Shown here in pieces: positions 16,910 through 25,700 of a stretch of 64,000 bases of DNA (its first letter is position 1; each line of letters opens with the position of its first letter). Made by a program: the position numbers and the translations under genes. Source of the stretch: Nocardia sp. NBC_00565 (lineage in GTDB: Bacteria; Actinomycetota; Actinomycetes; Mycobacteriales; Mycobacteriaceae); assembly GCF_036345915.1 (NCBI RefSeq), contig NZ_CP107785.1, positions 372,001-436,000 on the forward strand, given 5' to 3'. The notes below the pieces were generated by a model, which saw only the letters and a list, made by a program, of their open reading frames with translations, was not told the origin of the DNA and did not search any database.

Positions 16910-18543
16910 CACAGCCGCGCGGGCACGAATCGGCACCGCAGACCACACCGCGATCCTCGATCTGGGAGGGCGTGCTCGGCACCGCGGAGGTGGTCGCGTG
17001 GGCGCTGGTACTGGAACTGGGCCGCAATATCGTGGTGAATTCGCTCGGCGACAACAGTGCGGTCAAGGTGATCGGTGGTCTGCTGCGTGGGCTGGCCGTC
17101 GTCGTTGTGCTGGCCGCTGGGACGTATGTGGTGTACCGGCGCGTCGAGAAGTTTCGCGAAAGACTGCGCACCGAACGGGAACTCGCGCTGATCGCGGAAC
17201 TGGTCGAGCCGGGAGAACCGGTCCGATTCGTCGGTGCCAGAGACTGTCCCGATCCGCCGCAAGAGGTTCTGGATCACGACCCCACGCTGGCGGCCTTGCG
17301 GGACCTGCCGGTCCACGAATTCGAAACGGCCGCATTGCTGGCCGTGTTGTCGGCGATTCTCGATGCGCCCACGCGACTGCCGTCGGATTCGCCACCGCAG
17401 CAGCGCAACGCGGCGCTACTGCTGGAGGACCTCGCGGTGCGGGGCATCGTGGCATATCTCGGGGCCGACCGCTACTGCCTGCGCAAGACGCCTCGGCTGC
17501 CGGTGCTGGCCGAGGTCGTTACCGGTCCGCGCTGGCAGGCGGCGCTGCCAGCGCTACTGCACCACTATGCCGACCGCGCGACCCGCTGGGCGATCGCGTT
17601 GGAATCGGTTCGTTTCGCCAAGGGGGCACGGCGGTGGTTCGAGGCGGAGGAACCGTACCTGCGCAAGCTCTTCCCGGCGCCTTCGGTGCGCCTACCGGCC
17701 GCCGCGATACACGAGCTCGCCCGTATCGTCGACGCCCTGGATGTCTGGTATGCCCGGAAAGGACTGTCGGAGAATACCTCCGGTGTGGCCGATGCACTCC
17801 GTCGGCTGACGGATCCGGATGAATTCCCGCTGCGTGCCGACCTGGCTGAGTTGCGGGCGGGCAGACTCCAACGGCGGCCGCCGAAGTATCGTCCGCGCGG
17901 CTTGTCGACCAGTCTGTCCGCGCGTTGGGCGCACTACACCGCGTTGGATCGACTCGCCGTCGCATCGCCGAGCCCGCTCGTGCTGGTCGATGCGGAGAAT
18001 CAGCTGGAGGCCGCCTGGTGGCTGCTGCCGCGAGCAGATGTGGCGGGGGAGGTCTGCGCGTTGATCAACCTGGCCGTCGTACATCTGCATCAGGGCCGGC
18101 TCGACGCTGCACAGGACCGTCTGGAACTCGCCGAAGCTCTCACCCGCGCGGGCCGTTACCCGGCGGGTCGCGCGCACGTATTCGAAACGCTCGGCATCCT
18201 CTGGTGGACGCGTGGCGAACCCCGTCGGGCCCTGCGGCACTGGCAGCGGGCGCTCACCGGCTACCGCGAACTCGATGACGACCTCGGCACCGGCCGCTGC
18301 CTGCAGCACCTCGGCTCGGCCGTGGTCGTCGCCCCGGAATACGGCGGCCTATTGCTCGGTACCGATCCACCCCTGACCCGCGCGGAAGTGCTCCGTCAGG
18401 CCGGTGGCTGGCTCGCCGAGGCAAGCAGGCTCCACCCGGATGCCCTGCATGCCCAACACTATGCCCGGCAGGCCGGTTCCACTCTCGGTGCCGTGGGCGA
18501 CTGGCCGCTGCCCGCCCCGGAACCGCACTGGACTGGCCGCTGA
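16906..18543 (+). CDS. membrane-anchored TPR-like protein of the ABC operon
   Basis: 545 residues. An N-terminal region with two hydrophobic stretches (VLGTAEVVAWALVLELG; VIGGLLRGLAVVVVLAAGTYVVY) is followed by a long soluble, helical domain. Residues ~380-480 show tetratricopeptide character (EVCALINLAVVHLHQGRLDAAQDRLELAEAL, then VFETLGILWWTRGEPRRALRHWQRAL). It starts inside the stop of the fused permease gene and has no enzyme motif. A scaffolding role for the transporter is a reasonable guess only. Confidence 0.6.
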   Translation: MTQPRGHESAPQTTPRSSIWEGVLGTAEVVAWALVLELGRNIVVNSLGDNSAVKVIGGLLRGLAVVVVLAAGTYVVYRRVEKFRERLRTERELALIAELVEPGEPVRFVGARDCPDPPQEVLDHDPTLAALRDLPVHEFETAALLAVLSAILDAPTRLPSDSPPQQRNAALLLEDLAVRGIVAYLGADRYCLRKTPRLPVLAEVVTGPRWQAALPALLHHYADRATRWAIALESVRFAKGARRWFEAEEPYLRKLFPAPSVRLPAAAIHELARIVDALDVWYARKGLSENTSGVADALRRLTDPDEFPLRADLAELRAGRLQRRPPKYRPRGLSTSLSARWAHYTALDRLAVASPSPLVLVDAENQLEAAWWLLPRADVAGEVCALINLAVVHLHQGRLDAAQDRLELAEALTRAGRYPAGRAHVFETLGILWWTRGEPRRALRHWQRALTGYRELDDDLGTGRCLQHLGSAVVVAPEYGGLLLGTDPPLTRAEVLRQAGGWLAEASRLHPDALHAQHYARQAGSTLGAVGDWPLPAPEPHWTGR

Positions 18544-18591
18544 CGATATCGTCTTCCCTTCCTCTGACGAGGGGAAATGATCTGCAGATCA
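18542..18591. promoter_or_regulatory. palindromes upstream of the P450 gene
   Basis: Two perfect palindromes in the 133-nt gap: GACGATATCGTC (18542-18553, overlapping the stop of the TPR gene) and TGATCTGCAGATCA (18578-18591). Between them an imperfect stem (TTCCC..CCTC / GAGGGGAA) could act as a terminator. The second palindrome, 86 nt before the P450 start, is a candidate operator. Confidence 0.4.
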
Positions 18592-18676
18592 GGGGTTTTC
18601 GCGTTCCGGATGCGCGGGGTGGGCCGGGTGCTTAGGCTCACGGGGCTTATTTGTTCGAATGCCTGGAGTTTTTTCG

Positions 18677-19927
18677 ATGACGATTCCGTCAGCGCAGGGC
18701 CGGTCCGGTCGCGCACCGCTCAGTTCGCCGATTGATACGGACGGTCCGCGGGTTTCGTTGTATTCGCCGGAGTTCGCGGCGGATCCACACGCGGCGTATC
18801 GGGCGATGCGGGAGCGATACGGGGCGCTGGTGCCGGTGGAGTTGGCGGCGGGCGTGCCCGCGACATTGGTGATCGGGTATTACACGGCGTTGCAGATCAT
18901 GAATGATCCGGATCACTTTCCGGCGGATCCGCGGGTCTGGCAGCGCGATGTGCCCGACGACTGCCCGGTGCTGCCGATGATGCAGTGGCGGCCGAACGCG
19001 TTGCGCAATGCCGGCAAGGAGCATGCGCGCTATCGACAGGTCAATACCGCGGGTCTGGACAAGGTCGATCAGTACCGCCTGCACGACACCATAGCGAAAC
19101 TCGCGATACCGCTGATCAATTCGTTCTGCGGGGACGGATCGGCGGATCTGGTGCGCCAGTACGCGTTTCCGCTCGCCTTCGCGGTGCTCAACGCCATGCT
19201 CGGGTGTCCGGCCGAACTCGCGCAGCAGGCCGCGACGGGGATGGCCGCGATCTTCGAGGGCGTCGACGCGGACCGCGGGAACCAGCTGCTCATCGGCGCC
19301 ATGGCGGAGTTGATCCAGCTCAAGCGCGTCGAGCCCGGCGACGATATCACCTCGCGGATGCTGCTGCACCCGGCCGGGCTCAGCGATACCGAGATGGTGC
19401 ACCAGTTGGGCACGTTGTACGGCGCCGGCATCGAACCGCAACAGAATCTGATCGTGAACACGCTGCTGCTGATCCTCACCGACGAGCGGTTCGGCGGCAG
19501 TGTGCTGGGCGGTAGCCTCGTGACGCGCGACGCGCTCGATGAGGTGTTGTTCAACGATCCGCCGATGGCCAACTTCTGCCTCAGCTATCCGCGCCAGCCG
19601 ATCCTCATCGACAACGTGTGGTTGCCCGCGCACCAGCCGGTCGTCATCAGTATGGCCGCCTGCAACGCCGATCCGCAGATTGCCGCGAATCAATACGCGG
19701 GCAACAGATCCCATTTGTCCTGGGGCGCCGGACCGCACGTCTGCCCGGCCAGTTCGATGGCATACCTGATCGCCCAGGACGCCATCGACCAACTACTCGA
19801 CGCACTCCCCGAAATCCGTCTTGCCTGCACACCCGACGACCTGACCTGGCGGCCGGGCCCGTTCCACCGGGCCCTCACCGCACTGCCGATCACCTTCCCG
19901 GCCTCCCCGCCCCTACCTCAGCTGTAA
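18677..19927 (+). CDS. cytochrome P450, CYP157-like, lacking the ExxR arginine
   Basis: 416 residues. The heme-ligand region is LSWGAGPHVCPAS with C356. The K-helix, normally ExxR, reads DEVLFNDPPMANF: the Arg is replaced by Phe. The I-helix lacks the usual acid-alcohol pair (GAGIEPQQN). Both features, and the DPP-ANF stretch, recall CYP157 enzymes of Streptomyces, which also break ExxR and often sit in conservons beside small GTPase genes. No such genes are visible here. The ATG with GGAG 9 nt upstream is used. A redox partner is not encoded nearby. Activity as a monooxygenase is uncertain. Confidence 0.8.
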   Translation: MTIPSAQGRSGRAPLSSPIDTDGPRVSLYSPEFAADPHAAYRAMRERYGALVPVELAAGVPATLVIGYYTALQIMNDPDHFPADPRVWQRDVPDDCPVLPMMQWRPNALRNAGKEHARYRQVNTAGLDKVDQYRLHDTIAKLAIPLINSFCGDGSADLVRQYAFPLAFAVLNAMLGCPAELAQQAATGMAAIFEGVDADRGNQLLIGAMAELIQLKRVEPGDDITSRMLLHPAGLSDTEMVHQLGTLYGAGIEPQQNLIVNTLLLILTDERFGGSVLGGSLVTRDALDEVLFNDPPMANFCLSYPRQPILIDNVWLPAHQPVVISMAACNADPQIAANQYAGNRSHLSWGAGPHVCPASSMAYLIAQDAIDQLLDALPEIRLACTPDDLTWRPGPFHRALTALPITFPASPPLPQL

Positions 19928-20014
19928 GCCCAGCCAGAAGGCTCCCGAGTAGGCGCGGCGTCCTAGGACTGGCGGAGCCTCCCCGATGGGTGGGGGCCGT
20001 GCCAGGCTCGGCAT

Positions 20015-20875
20015 ATGCGATTGAGTATTTCTCTTGCCGACTTCACCTGGCCGGATTCGCCGGATGGGATCGGAGTGCGGGTCGATCGGATCGTGCGTGC
20101 GGCCGATCAGGCCGGGCTCGACTCGGTGTTCGTCATGGACCATCTGTTCCAGATCGGGTCGAACGGTCCGCCGGAGCACGACATGCTCGAGGCCTACGCC
20201 GCGCTGGGGTATATCGCTGGGCGGACCGAGCGAATTCGGCTGGGCGCGTTGGTGACTGCGGTGAGCTACCGGGATCCCGGGCTGCTGGTCAAGAGTGTCA
20301 CGACCCTCGATGTGCTCTCCGGCGGCCGCGCCTGGCTCGGTATCGGTGCGGCCTGGAATGCCGATGAATCCGCGGGGCTCGGGCTGTTCTTTCCGCCGAC
20401 ATCGCAGCGGTACGAACGACTCGAGGAGACCCTGCGGATCGCGCGGCAGATGTGGGAAGGGTCCGAAAAGCCGTTCCACGGTAAGCATTACACGCTTACG
20501 CGGCCGCTGAACGTACCCAACTCACTGACCCGCCCGCATCCGCCGATCATGATCGGCGGCCAGGGTGAGCGCAAGACGCTCAGACTGGTCGCGCAATATG
20601 CGGACGCCTGCAACCTCTTCGGCCCATCCGTCGATATTGTGGCCGCCAAACTCGCTGTCCTGCGAGGACACTGCGAGGCGGTCGCCCGACCCTACGATGA
20701 GATCGAGAAGACCATGGTCGCGTACTTCTATCCGGATAAATCGGTTGCGGAGCAAGTCGATTCGTTCGGCCGTTTCGCCGAGGTCGGGATCGAGCACATC
20801 GTGCTGGGGCGGCCGGGTCCGTTCGTGGTGGAGGACTTCGAGAAGCTCGCCGAATTGGTGCTCGCGGTCAGGTGA
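20015..20875 (+). CDS. LLM-class F420-dependent oxidoreductase
   Basis: 286 residues with the luciferase-like TIM-barrel pattern: an early beta strand (LSISLADFTW), DSVFVMDHLFQ, ERIRLGALVTAVSYRDPGLLVK, TLDVLSGGRAWLGIGAAWN, YERLEETLRIARQMW, and PPIMIGGQGERKTLRLVAQYADACNL. This last block is typical of F420-dependent family members (TIGR03560-like). It would use reduced F420 or oxidised F420 as hydride carrier. It lies between the P450 and the RiPP locus in the same direction, but its link to either is unproven. Confidence 0.85.
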   Translation: MRLSISLADFTWPDSPDGIGVRVDRIVRAADQAGLDSVFVMDHLFQIGSNGPPEHDMLEAYAALGYIAGRTERIRLGALVTAVSYRDPGLLVKSVTTLDVLSGGRAWLGIGAAWNADESAGLGLFFPPTSQRYERLEETLRIARQMWEGSEKPFHGKHYTLTRPLNVPNSLTRPHPPIMIGGQGERKTLRLVAQYADACNLFGPSVDIVAAKLAVLRGHCEAVARPYDEIEKTMVAYFYPDKSVAEQVDSFGRFAEVGIEHIVLGRPGPFVVEDFEKLAELVLAVR

Positions 20876-21013
20876 CCCTGCGGCGTTCCGGTCGCGATTG
20901 GCGGATCGATTCGGTCGAATTCATCTGAACTGCAACGAAGTTCATGCTGGCTGCGGTTTCGCCGAATTCCACCGCCCGAGACCGAGTACGCGGCGTTCCG
21001 CTCGGACCGATTC

Positions 21014-21025
21014 CCCAAACTTGGG
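21014..21025. promoter_or_regulatory. short palindrome upstream of the RiPP precursor
   Basis: CCCAA-AC-TTGGG, flanked by A/T-rich TT and AA, 74 nt before the precursor start. It could be an operator for the RiPP transcription unit. Short, so weak evidence. Confidence 0.3.
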
Positions 21026-21098
21026 AAAGAAGTGTGGGGCCTCGCGCGTAGCATTTACCAAGAGCGTCAAAGGGTTTCGCTCGTTAGGAGGACTAATC

Positions 21099-21251
21099 AT
21101 GAAATCGTCCAATCGCACTGTTGTGTCCGCTGTCCCCAACCTGCGGGGCGCTCCGCTCGGGCAGCTTTCGGGTCAGAGCCTGACCGATCTGCTTGCGAAC
21201 CTGGCCAACTCCTCGACCACCGGTATCTCGTTCAGTTCCGCTCTCATCTGA
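21099..21251 (+). CDS. fxsA: FxsA-like RiPP precursor peptide (FxSxx C-terminal motif)
   Basis: 50-residue peptide with a strong AGGAGG ribosome binding site. The N-terminal ~35 residues resemble a leader (PNLRGAPLGQL, then the amphipathic LTDLLANLAN). The C-terminus reads SSTTGISFSSALI, where F45-S-S47 matches the FxS core of FXSXX-COOH precursors, here with one extra residue after the motif. FxsB-type radical SAM enzymes are known to form three-residue cyclophanes on such F-x-S segments. The next gene, 29 nt downstream, is an FxsB-type enzyme, which supports the call strongly. Confidence 0.8.
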   Translation: MKSSNRTVVSAVPNLRGAPLGQLSGQSLTDLLANLANSSTTGISFSSALI

Positions 21252-21280
21252 TCCGAATATCTCGGCGTACCGGCTATCCC

Positions 21281-23707
21281 GTGAACCGTAAACCGCTTCC
21301 TTTTCGTCAGTTTGTGATCAAGGTGCATAGCCGGTGCGATTTGGCGTGCAATCACTGCTATATGTATGAGCACGTCGACCAATCCTGGCGTGGTCGCCCG
21401 ATGGGGCTGGCTCCGGAGACGGCCACCCGGATTGCGTTCCGCATCGCCGAACATGCGTCGGCGCATGCGCTGCCGGAGGTCGCCATCGTGCTGCACGGCG
21501 GCGAACCGCTGCTGCTCGGTGTGGACCGCACCAGGGAATTCCTGGCCGCTCTGCACGCGGCCATCGCCCCGGTGGCCCGCCTGAATCTGCATATCCATAC
21601 CAACGCGATCCTGCTCAGCGCGGCTTACCTCGACATGTTCGCCGAATACAATGTGCGGGTAGGTGTTTCGCTGGACGGCGACCGCGCCGCCAACGACCGG
21701 CATCGGCTGTACCGCAACGGACGCAGCAGTTATGACCAGGTGATCGCGAGCCTCGACCTGTTGCGCAAGCCGCAGTATCGCGCACTGTATTCCGGCCTGC
21801 TGTGCACGGTGGATATCGCCAACGATCCGATCGCCGTCTATCGCGGGTTGCTGGAGCAGCAGCCGCCGCGCATGGATCTGCTACTGCCGCATTCGAATTG
21901 GGAACATCAGCCACCGGGATTGCGGATACCGCGCGACCCGAACCAGCCGCAGCGGGGTGGCGGCGAGTACGCGCAATGGCTCATCGCCATGTTCGACGCA
22001 TGGAATGCTGACGGTCGACCGGTACCGCTGCGTACCTTCGAATCGGTGGTGGCGGCCATGTACGGCCGTCCGAGCACCGCCGAGGCCATCGGACTCGATC
22101 CGGTGGATCTGCTGGTGATCGAAACCGATGGCACGCTCGAGCAGGTCGATTCGCTCAAGACCGCCTTCGAAGGTGCGGCGGCGACCGGACTGAACGTGTG
22201 GGACAACTGCTTCGACGAGGCTGCCGTGCTCCCCGGAATCACCGTGCGTCGCGACGGTATCGACGGCGTCAGCGCCACCTGCCGGTCCTGTGACGTGGTT
22301 CAGGTCTGCGGTGGTGGGTTCTATCCGCACCGATACCGACCGGGCACCGGATTCGACAATCCCTCTGTCTACTGCTCCGATTTGAAGGAGATGATCGATC
22401 ATGTGGCCGAGTCGGAAGCCGCGGCAGGAAGAGGCGGCGCGCAGACCTCCGCACATGACACCATCGCTGAGTTGCACAGCTTGTCCGATGACGAATTCGA
22501 CCAACTGGCAGCCGGTTTCGGTGATGCCGCCACGGTGAGTTGGCTGGCACAGGCCCAGTCTTCGCTGCAGCGCGAATTATTGTCTGCCGTCGGCCGATTC
22601 GGTCCACAGGACGACGAAAGATTCACCGCCGCTTGGGATGTGCTCGTCTCCCTGGACGCATCCGCGCCCGACGCAGTGGCCACGGTGCTGGCGCATCCCT
22701 ACACCCGGGTATGGGCCACCACACTGCTGGAGGGGGTGAGCAAGGGTGAGATGGTGGCCGAGGATGTCCACCACTTGCAAGCGGTCGCCGCGAGTGCGGC
22801 GCTGCACGCGAGTAAGGATTTGCGGTTACCGGTGCCGGTGCGTGCGGGCGTTGCGCCGCTGCCCACCTTCGGGGCACTGAAAGCCATTGGGGACGAACAG
22901 GTCTGGATCGATACCGGCTCGGTCGAGGAGCTGGATCTGATACATCCATTGCGTCGGCTGACGGCGACCGACCTGAACGTCCCACTGGAGGACACCGACC
23001 CCTACCGCATCGGCCACAGCTATGCGGCCGATCGGCTCGGCGACGCCGAAGCGCATCGGTGGCAGCTCGCTTTCGCCGAGGGGATCGACTTCATCGACGA
23101 ACATCTCACCGTTTACGCGCCAGGGCTGCGCGCCGGCTTGCGCGCGGTCATGCCGATGGAGCCGGATGAGAACTACGACCGAAGCGCCTCTATGCGACTG
23201 GCTTTCGGCGCGGTCGGCATCGGGCTGCGACGGGCGCTGGTATCGGCCGCGCTGCCGCTGATCCACGAATTCCAACACGTGAAGATGGGTGCCATCCTCG
23301 ACATGTTCGAATTGTTCGACCGCTCCGATACAGCGCTGCGGTATTACGCACCGTGGCGACCGGATCCACGTCCGATCGAGGGGTTGTTGCAAGGCACCTA
23401 CGCCCATATCGGCGTGACCGATTTCTGGCGGGTGCATCGCACGCGCGCCGAGGGGGCACAGCGCCAGGAATCGGAGCGGGAGTTCGTGCGGTGGCGGATG
23501 ATGACCGCGGAAGCGATTCGTCAACTCCAGGCGTCCGGATCATTGACTGCGCTGGGGGAGCGGTTCGTCACGGGCATGAGTGCGACCGTGCGGCCGTGGC
23601 TCGCCGAATCGGTCGACCCCGCCGCGGAAAGTGCTGCGGTGCGCGCCGCCGAAACGCACCGCGCCACCTTCGACGAGCGCATGCAGGTGAGCCGTGCCGT
23701 CGATTGA
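21281..23707 (+). CDS. fxsB: FxsB-type radical SAM/SPASM peptide maturase fused to an HExxH hydroxylase domain
   Basis: 808 residues. The radical SAM CxxxCxxC motif is C19-x3-C23-x2-C26 (RCDLACNHCYMYEH). Auxiliary-cluster cysteines are seen at C334, C337, C343 and C365 (CRSCDVVQVC ... YC). From about residue 398 a second domain begins and contains HEFQH at H662-H666, the HExxH motif of the putative aKG-HExxH peptide beta-hydroxylase family. In the original FxsB definition this extension is called an inactivated metallohydrolase; here HExxH is intact. Expected role: cyclophane crosslinking of the precursor at 21099 and then, or instead, beta-hydroxylation. The GTG at 21281 is chosen; no strong ribosome binding site is visible, so translation may be coupled to the precursor. 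Confidence 0.85.
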   Translation: MNRKPLPFRQFVIKVHSRCDLACNHCYMYEHVDQSWRGRPMGLAPETATRIAFRIAEHASAHALPEVAIVLHGGEPLLLGVDRTREFLAALHAAIAPVARLNLHIHTNAILLSAAYLDMFAEYNVRVGVSLDGDRAANDRHRLYRNGRSSYDQVIASLDLLRKPQYRALYSGLLCTVDIANDPIAVYRGLLEQQPPRMDLLLPHSNWEHQPPGLRIPRDPNQPQRGGGEYAQWLIAMFDAWNADGRPVPLRTFESVVAAMYGRPSTAEAIGLDPVDLLVIETDGTLEQVDSLKTAFEGAAATGLNVWDNCFDEAAVLPGITVRRDGIDGVSATCRSCDVVQVCGGGFYPHRYRPGTGFDNPSVYCSDLKEMIDHVAESEAAAGRGGAQTSAHDTIAELHSLSDDEFDQLAAGFGDAATVSWLAQAQSSLQRELLSAVGRFGPQDDERFTAAWDVLVSLDASAPDAVATVLAHPYTRVWATTLLEGVSKGEMVAEDVHHLQAVAASAALHASKDLRLPVPVRAGVAPLPTFGALKAIGDEQVWIDTGSVEELDLIHPLRRLTATDLNVPLEDTDPYRIGHSYAADRLGDAEAHRWQLAFAEGIDFIDEHLTVYAPGLRAGLRAVMPMEPDENYDRSASMRLAFGAVGIGLRRALVSAALPLIHEFQHVKMGAILDMFELFDRSDTALRYYAPWRPDPRPIEGLLQGTYAHIGVTDFWRVHRTRAEGAQRQESEREFVRWRMMTAEAIRQLQASGSLTALGERFVTGMSATVRPWLAESVDPAAESAAVRAAETHRATFDERMQVSRAVD

Positions 23708-24848
23708 GTCCGTACACAGTCTGTCAGAGGATCAATTCGCCCAGCTGGCAGCGGGTTTCGGCGATGTGGTGACGGTGCGTTGGCTGGTGCAGGCGCAGGC
23801 CTCGGTGCAACGTGAATTGTTGGCGGCGGTAGGCAGATTCGGCCCGCACGACGATGCGCGCTTCGCCGCCGCATGGGATGTGCTGGTGGGCTTGGACGCA
23901 TCGGCACCGGACGCGGTCGCGGCGGTGCTCGCTCACCCCTACACTCGGGTGTGGGCGACCGCACTGCTCGAAAACATCAGTCGCGCTGAGTTCGTCGCCG
24001 CGGATGTCTACCACTTGGAGGCGGTTGCGGCGAGCGCCGCGCTGCTGGCAGGCGCGAAGCTGCGAATGCCGGTGCCCGCGCGCGACGGTGTGGCGCCTTT
24101 GCCGATGTTCGGCGCGTTGGGGGCTGCGGAGCGGGGATGGATCGATACCGGCGACGGGGACGTCGTACTGGCCGAGCCGGTGCGCAAGCTGACCTATGGC
24201 GATCTGACGGTCACGCTGGAGGACACCGATCCCTATCGGGCGCTGCCTTATCTCGGGAGCGAAATTCACCCGACCGGGAGGTTGAGTGATGTCGAGGCCG
24301 AGCGGTGGCAGCAGGCTTTCGTGGGCGCTGTCGGATTCATCGAAGAGCATCTGCCCGCGTATATGCCCGGCTTGCGTGCCGGTCTGCGGACGATATTGCC
24401 ACTGCGACCGGAGGGCCCGACGAACCGGAGCGCCTCGGCCAGACTGGCGTTCGGCGCCGTGGGCATCGCCGCCCGGCACCTGGATCCGGAACCACTCGCC
24501 GAACTGCTGGTGCACGAATTCCAGCACGTCAAGCTGGGTGCAATGATGGACGCCTTTGAACTCTACGACCGTGCCGATATCGAACCGCGTTACCACCCGC
24601 CATGTTTTTCGCATCCGCGCCCGATCGAAGGCCTGCTGCACAGCACCTACGCTCACCTCGCCATCACCGACTTCTGGCGAGTCCAGCGCACCGTGACGAC
24701 CGGAGCGGCAGCCGAGGTCGCCGAGCGTCGCTTCGCCGAAGTCCGTATGCTCACCGCCGAAGGTATTGCGCTACTGGCGGACGCCGGATCGCTCACCGCC
24801 CTGGGGGACACCATTGTCGAGGCAATGCGAAGCAGGATTACTGTCTAG
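23694..24848 (+). CDS. stand-alone HExxH putative peptide beta-hydroxylase, paralogue of the FxsB C-terminal domain
   Basis: 384 residues, overlapping the stop of the rSAM gene by 14 nt. It is collinear with residues ~398-808 of that protein: compare VHSLSEDQFAQLAAGFGD with LHSLSDDEFDQLAAGFGD, and AWDVLVGLDASAPDAV with AWDVLVSLDASAPDAV. HEFQHVKLGAMMDAFEL places the metal ligands at H274 and H278. Such proteins are thought to be Fe(II)/2-oxoglutarate-type peptide hydroxylases despite the protease-like motif. The close similarity and adjacency suggest a tandem duplication, possibly giving two hydroxylation sites or one active and one regulatory copy. Confidence 0.8.
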   Translation: MPSIESVHSLSEDQFAQLAAGFGDVVTVRWLVQAQASVQRELLAAVGRFGPHDDARFAAAWDVLVGLDASAPDAVAAVLAHPYTRVWATALLENISRAEFVAADVYHLEAVAASAALLAGAKLRMPVPARDGVAPLPMFGALGAAERGWIDTGDGDVVLAEPVRKLTYGDLTVTLEDTDPYRALPYLGSEIHPTGRLSDVEAERWQQAFVGAVGFIEEHLPAYMPGLRAGLRTILPLRPEGPTNRSASARLAFGAVGIAARHLDPEPLAELLVHEFQHVKLGAMMDAFELYDRADIEPRYHPPCFSHPRPIEGLLHSTYAHLAITDFWRVQRTVTTGAAAEVAERRFAEVRMLTAEGIALLADAGSLTALGDTIVEAMRSRITV

Positions 24849-25013
24849 CGTCAGGCGAATCTGAACCACCGATGATCATCATGCGGGATGGTCTCGCGCG
24901 GATGCCGCCACCAGCGCATAGTGATCGTCTGACCAGTCTGTCGGCGGTCGGGGGTCCGTCGGTGGCGCTCGCGACGGCGAGTTCGATCGCCGATAACACC
25001 AGTCGCTGAATGT

Positions 25014-25051
25014 AATCAGGCTCGGTCCGTCTTGTCGGATCGAGCCTGATT
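25014..25051. terminator. strong hairpin downstream of the RiPP operon
   Basis: Arms AATCAGGCTCGGTCCG and CGGATCGAGCCTGATT pair almost fully (one G-T wobble) around a 6-nt loop. There is no clear T-tract, as often in high-GC actinomycetes. The rest of the 335-nt gap 24849-25183 shows no gene. Confidence 0.7.
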
Positions 25052-25183
25052 CGTGTCGGAACTGATCGCCGCGCGGATTTCGATCACTCGATCGAAGGTC
25101 GGAATGTTATGGGCTGCGGCCAAGTGGAATTCACCGGCCGCTGGTCGAATGGGCTGGCATCGTTCGACAGCGAGGAAGAGGCC

Positions 25184-25651
25184 ATGACCAGCATCGACAC
25201 GCACAGTAATGGGACCGTCGCGGCACGCGTCAACGAACTGACCACGGTATTCGAGCGGGGGCTGCAGGAGAATCTGGGAGTCGGCGCGTCGCTGGGGATT
25301 CGGTTGCAGACCGCGGGGGACGGCTACACGCGGTACTACCTGGATCCCAATCCGGCCACCATCAATGCCATGTTCACGGTGCACGGCGGGGTGATCGCGA
25401 CGCTGATGGATACCGCGATGGGCAGCGCCGTCTTCACGAAACTCGGTGACGGCGTGGCCTATACGACCCTGGAGCTCAAGGTGAACTTCATCCGGTCGGT
25501 GACGCTGGACGGGTCGCGACTCACGTGTGAGGCCAACGCGATTCACGTCGGGCGACGCACCGCGACCGCGGAGGGGCGGATCACCGACGCGAACGGCAAA
25601 TTGATCGCACACGGTTCGACCACGATCCTGGTGTTGCCTTCGGAGCAGTGA
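25184..25651 (+). CDS. PaaI-like hotdog thioesterase
   Basis: 155 residues with the hotdog pattern of acyl-CoA thioesterases: a central helix after MFTVHGGVIATLMDTAMGSAV (HGG then the D of the active site region) and YTTLELKVNFIRSV strands. The family hydrolyses small aryl- or acyl-thioesters. GAGGAAGAG precedes the chosen ATG. It points toward the lipid cluster's leftward operon and shares a bidirectional hairpin with it. It may clear stalled thioesters for the cluster, or be unrelated. Confidence 0.8.
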   Translation: MTSIDTHSNGTVAARVNELTTVFERGLQENLGVGASLGIRLQTAGDGYTRYYLDPNPATINAMFTVHGGVIATLMDTAMGSAVFTKLGDGVAYTTLELKVNFIRSVTLDGSRLTCEANAIHVGRRTATAEGRITDANGKLIAHGSTTILVLPSEQ

Positions 25652-25659
25652 AAGGCCCG

Positions 25660-25699
25660 AATGGCCCTGCCTCCAAACGGTTTCAGCGGCAGGGCCATT
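25660..25699. terminator. bidirectional hairpin terminator between convergent genes
   Basis: Perfect 12-bp arms AATGGCCCTGCC and GGCAGGGCCATT around a 16-nt loop, located exactly between the stops of the thioesterase gene and the leftward desaturase gene. It should end transcription from both sides. Confidence 0.75.
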
Positions 25700-25700
25700 G

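Noticed and set aside
21032..21280. N-terminal extension of the radical SAM protein across the precursor gene
   Set aside because: It would cover the precursor in another frame; the SAM domain begins right after the GTG at 21281.
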